This document shows positions 12,216 through 14,502 of a stretch of 14,502 nucleotides of DNA, piece after piece. The stretch is taken from positions 1 to 14,502 of the forward strand of contig NZ_CALTUX010000041.1 in the NCBI RefSeq assembly GCF_943912825.1. Direction: 5' to 3'. The stretch's first letter is position 1; each line of letters starts with the position of its first letter. The position numbers and the translations under genes were made by a program. The notes under the pieces are model-generated. The model ran no database searches. It had not been told where the DNA came from and saw only the letters and a program-made list of their open reading frames with translations. This DNA is from an uncultured Anaerococcus sp. GTDB lineage: Bacteria; Bacillota; Clostridia; Tissierellales; Peptoniphilaceae.

Positions 12216-12895
12216 TAGAGATTAAAGATTTAAGCCTATCCTACGGGGGTAGGAAGGTTTTGGACAATATGAAGCTAAAGCTAGATGATGGCAAGATTGT
12301 AGGACTTGTAGGAGAAAATGGCACCGGCAAGTCAACCCTTATGAGAATCCTAGCAGGTCTTGAGAAAAATTATAAGGGAGAAGTAAAAATTGCAGGTCAA
12401 AGGCCAGGCGGAGAAACCAATAGTCTAGTTTCCTACCAACCAGACCACCTTCCTTTTTATCCATCAATGAGGGTAAGGGAGATTGGCGACCTTTACAAAA
12501 GATTTTATAAAGACTTTGACCTATCAAGGTATTTTAAGCTTTTGGCATCCTTTGGCATCGACAAGGACCTAAGGGTTAAGGAATGCTCCAAGGGAATGAG
12601 AGATAAGGTCCAAATTGCAGCCACCCTTTCAAGAAGGACAAAGATTTACCTTTTAGATGAGCCAATGACTGGCATTGACCCAAAGGCAAGACGCATCATG
12701 CTAAAGACTATAATAGAAAATTTTGACTACCAGGGAATCTTAATAATTTCAACCCACCTAATTAGCGAAATCGAGAGAATCCTTGACCAGGTTGTTGCAA
12801 TCTCTGATGGAAAAATCATCCTTGATAAAGGCGTAGATGAAATTAGAGAAGAAAACCACATGAGCGTAGAAGATTACTTTACGGAGGTCTTATAA
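12212..12895 (+). CDS. ABC transporter ATP-binding protein of the YtrA-type operon
   Basis: This is a 227-residue ABC ATPase, complete in all core motifs. Walker A is GENGTGKST (34-42), the Q-loop Gln is Q76 in SYQPDHLPFYP, the signature is CSKGM (125-129), Walker B is IYLLDEP (145-151), the D-loop is GID (154-156), and the switch His is H182. An upstream in-frame start at 12200 would add four residues, but GGGAGG (12202-12207) and the ATGA junction with the regulator stop make 12212 the better start. SYQPD and the C-terminal VEDYF segment (219-223) are typical of YtrB/bacitracin-type exporters. It is joined to the permease gene by a TAATG junction, so this is one exporter operon. Confidence 0.9.
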   Translation: MIEIKDLSLSYGGRKVLDNMKLKLDDGKIVGLVGENGTGKSTLMRILAGLEKNYKGEVKIAGQRPGGETNSLVSYQPDHLPFYPSMRVREIGDLYKRFYKDFDLSRYFKLLASFGIDKDLRVKECSKGMRDKVQIAATLSRRTKIYLLDEPMTGIDPKARRIMLKTIIENFDYQGILIISTHLISEIERILDQVVAISDGKIILDKGVDEIREENHMSVEDYFTEVL

Positions 12896-13701
12896 TGAGA
12901 AAATTAATCGGACTTTTATTCAAAGAAGATATAAAAACAGTCTTACCTTGCATGCTAATGCCCCTAATCTTAGGTATTACAGGCATGATCCTTTACTCAG
13001 CAACAGGCTTTGAGCCCTTATTTGCCATAGTCGGTATAGGTATTGTGGCCATGTCCTTTGGTCCCCTTGTAGCCCTTGTGTTCTTGGCAAATAACGACAA
13101 CAGGAGATTTTATAAGGATGGGGCTTCATTTTACACCTGCCTTCCTTATTCATCAGAGAAAATAAATCTTGCAAGGCTAATAAACCTTGTAATCATGGGA
13201 TTAATCATAGTAATAATTTCGATTATCAATTTATTTGCCTTTGTAGCAGTAAAACCAGTAGAGGTTTTAAGCTTTGGGGAATTAATGAGAGAAGTTTTTA
13301 GGCTACTTGGCACAATAAAGGGAGAAATGTGGATAGCAATCATCAAAACCCTAATAGTAGCCTTTGGATTTGGCCTAGTTTTGGCCCAGATGATAATGGC
13401 AACCAACACCCTAGCAGTAGCAAGTCCCTTTAATAAACTAGGAAAAATGTCAAATAGTCTAATCTTAACGGTCCTATTTATCGGTCAAGGCTACCTATAT
13501 CTTAAAGTCTTTGGGCTCTTAGCAGATAGTCAGATAATAAAAATGGTAGAAGTTGCTCAAAATAATGCCCAAGTAGGAATAAGCGCCTTTGATTTTACCT
13601 TAGGGTCTTTCCTAGCAGTCTTAGGAGTCCTTTTAGTCTTTAATGGCCTTTACTTTGCCATGATAAATTATTTCCACAAAAACAAACTATCAGTCCAATA
13701 A
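12895..13701 (+). CDS. ABC-2 type permease of the YtrA-type operon
   Basis: This is a 268-residue membrane protein with six hydrophobic segments near 15-36, 41-64, 94-118, 146-168, 187-208 and 232-256, the layout of an ABC-2 exporter half-permease. FYTCLPYSSEKINLARL (79-95) corresponds to the coupling-region motif FYxxLPVSxxxIxxxK common in permeases of this kind. Its start overlaps the ATPase stop by one base (TAATG, 12893-12897). It probably works as a homodimer with two copies of the ATPase encoded just upstream. Substrate unknown; export of an antimicrobial peptide or lipid is a family-level guess. Confidence 0.85.
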   Translation: MRKLIGLLFKEDIKTVLPCMLMPLILGITGMILYSATGFEPLFAIVGIGIVAMSFGPLVALVFLANNDNRRFYKDGASFYTCLPYSSEKINLARLINLVIMGLIIVIISIINLFAFVAVKPVEVLSFGELMREVFRLLGTIKGEMWIAIIKTLIVAFGFGLVLAQMIMATNTLAVASPFNKLGKMSNSLILTVLFIGQGYLYLKVFGLLADSQIIKMVEVAQNNAQVGISAFDFTLGSFLAVLGVLLVFNGLYFAMINYFHKNKLSVQ

Positions 13702-13713
13702 GAGGAGGGACTT

Positions 13714-14334
13714 ATGGTAAAGAAAATACTAATAGGCCTGGCCTGCCTAATCCTAGGCCTAATAGGTCTTAACCTATATATCTTTCACCAAACACCAAAG
13801 TTCATGAGAAACAACGAGGTCGATGGAGTCAGAATGGAAGCAAAAATAGAATATGACGAAAGAGACCCAATCACCAAAACCCTAAGTGCAGAAGATTATA
13901 GAAATTTAAGCAAGAAAAAACTTGAAGGGATAAACGATAAAATTGCCGGTAGAATTGAGGGAGATATCCCATCAATCCACCTAAACCAAGGTGGTGGCTT
14001 TACTTTAACTTTCTACAAAGATAGCAAAAAAGTAGACCCAGAAGACTTAAGCGTAAAAATCACAGCCTACGCTTCAGACTACAGGGACCCAGATAAGAAA
14101 AGAGAAATAAAGTTAGAGCCAATAAGCTCTGATGATAAGACCTATATTTACAAAACTAAGAGATATTCCATACAATACGAGAAATATTTCATAGAATATC
14201 TAAGGATAGAAGTTGCTTATAAGATAGGCGGCAAGGAATACCTATCAGTATTTGCAACAAACCAAGATAACGCCGATGATGGGACAGACTTTTTTAAAAA
14301 TGAAGATTTGGAAAAACCAAAAGAGGTAGACTAG
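13714..14334 (+). CDS. Unrecognised membrane-anchored extracytoplasmic protein
   Basis: I do not recognise this 206-residue protein. Residues 4-24 form one hydrophobic helix after MVKK, with no lipobox Cys or obvious cleavage site, so it looks like a signal anchor with about 180 residues outside. The exterior part has alternating hydrophobic/polar segments suggesting beta-structure (FTLTFY, 96-101; LSVKITAYA, 112-120; YIYKTKRYSIQY, 144-155; LRIEVAYKIGGKEYLSVFA, 163-181), possibly one Ig-like sandwich. The last 25 residues are acidic. AGGAGG at 13703-13708 supports the ATG. It follows the permease by 12 bp and ends inside the operon terminator, so it is the fourth gene of the YtrA-type operon. 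It may be an accessory substrate-binding or sensing protein for that exporter; this is context only. Confidence 0.8.
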   Translation: MVKKILIGLACLILGLIGLNLYIFHQTPKFMRNNEVDGVRMEAKIEYDERDPITKTLSAEDYRNLSKKKLEGINDKIAGRIEGDIPSIHLNQGGGFTLTFYKDSKKVDPEDLSVKITAYASDYRDPDKKREIKLEPISSDDKTYIYKTKRYSIQYEKYFIEYLRIEVAYKIGGKEYLSVFATNQDNADDGTDFFKNEDLEKPKEVD

Positions 14335-14364
14335 GGAGCCAGGCTCCCTAGGACCTCTTTTTTT
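14321..14364 (+). terminator. Strong terminator of the YtrA-type operon
   Basis: CTAGGGAGCC (14331-14340) and GGCTCCCTAG (14342-14351) form a nearly loopless palindrome that contains the stop codon. AAGAGGT (14321-14327) pairs with ACCTCTT (14353-14359) beyond a small internal loop, for about 17 bp in all. Seven T end at 14364. Confidence 0.9.
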
Positions 14365-14502
14365 ATTATCCAAGATAATATTATTATAGGGTTTTTCTCT
14401 TCGTAACTTAATATCATTATTAATTATTTCTATTTACAATTGAATCTTCGTAATAAGGGGGAACGCTAAGGGGGCGGCAGAGGCCCCCTCCAGCTTTCCC
14501 CC
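14363..14502 (-). repeat. Composite hairpin/TACGAAGA repeat, right copy (inverted, reaches window end)
   Basis: Read on the minus strand, this copy has the same parts as 593-733. A two-storey hairpin lies at 14457-14502 (outer GGGGGAA-GCT with AGC-TTCCCCC around one mismatch, inner AGGGGGC with GCCCCCT, 7-nt loop). Four bases after the C-tract is TACGAAGA (14452-14445), then a 39-nt AT-rich spacer, a second TACGAAGA (14405-14398), exactly 12 bases, and an AT-rich block (14385-14363) containing a perfect ATTATC-TTG-GATAAT dyad. The hairpin stems differ in sequence from the left copy but not in layout. The outer edge is cut by the window, so its true end and any target duplication cannot be seen. 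Confidence 0.75.

Noticed and set aside
593..14502. Composite transposon or genomic island with terminal inverted repeats
   Set aside because: No transposase, integrase, resolvase or tRNA attachment site is present, the repeats are intergenic and structured, and target duplications cannot be checked. Kept only as one option for the repeats.

Overview
The window looks like chromosomal DNA from a low-GC, Gram-positive anaerobe. The evidence is AT-rich DNA, Arg codons that are mostly AGA/AGG, strong AGGAGG-type ribosome sites, several TTG starts, U-tract terminators and a TPP riboswitch. The gene set (paired glycolipid-type glycosyltransferases, DUF2089 with DUF4097, ECF-type ThiT, YtrA-type GntR with an ABC exporter) fits Bacillota. 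By general feel it resembles Peptoniphilaceae such as Anaerococcus or Peptoniphilus; the genus is an inference, not shown by any marker here.

Layout. Positions 1-843 hold no convincing gene but are dense in hairpins. They end in a composite repeat (GC-rich two-storey hairpin, two TACGAAGA boxes, ATTATCTTGGATAAT-like dyads). Then come: (a) 844-3666, two GT4 glycosyltransferases and a membrane protein, overlapping and probably one operon making or using diacylglycerol glycolipid; (b) 3825-5226, a DUF2089 zinc-ribbon/HTH protein overlapping a DUF4097 beta-solenoid (YvlB/LiaX-like) protein, with its own promoter and terminator; (c) 5537-8613, an EpsG-type polysaccharide polymerase, a Wzz-like protein whose C-terminal kinase-like domain seems to have lost its P-loop, a small SH3-like lipoprotein, and a short MntP manganese exporter; (d) 8652-9324, a TPP riboswitch controlling thiT, closed by a bidirectional terminator; (e) 9359-11705 on the minus strand, an ABC ATPase plus a 536-residue permease; (f) 11856-14334, a YtrA-type GntR regulator, an ABC ATPase, a permease and an anchored extracytoplasmic protein, ending in a strong terminator.

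Most of the cargo concerns the cell envelope: glycolipid synthesis, a cell-envelope-stress-like pair, polymer chain synthesis, and two divergently arranged ABC exporters whose shared intergenic region carries a good palindromic operator candidate.

The least explained signal is the pair of about 140-bp composite repeats. One lies at 593-733. The other lies at 14363-14502 in the opposite orientation, so the pair brackets the whole gene block. Spacing of the boxes is almost identical in the two copies, and the GC-rich hairpins keep the same architecture with different sequences. I cannot tell from this window whether they are a dispersed intergenic repeat, a transcription-boundary element or the ends of a mobile unit.
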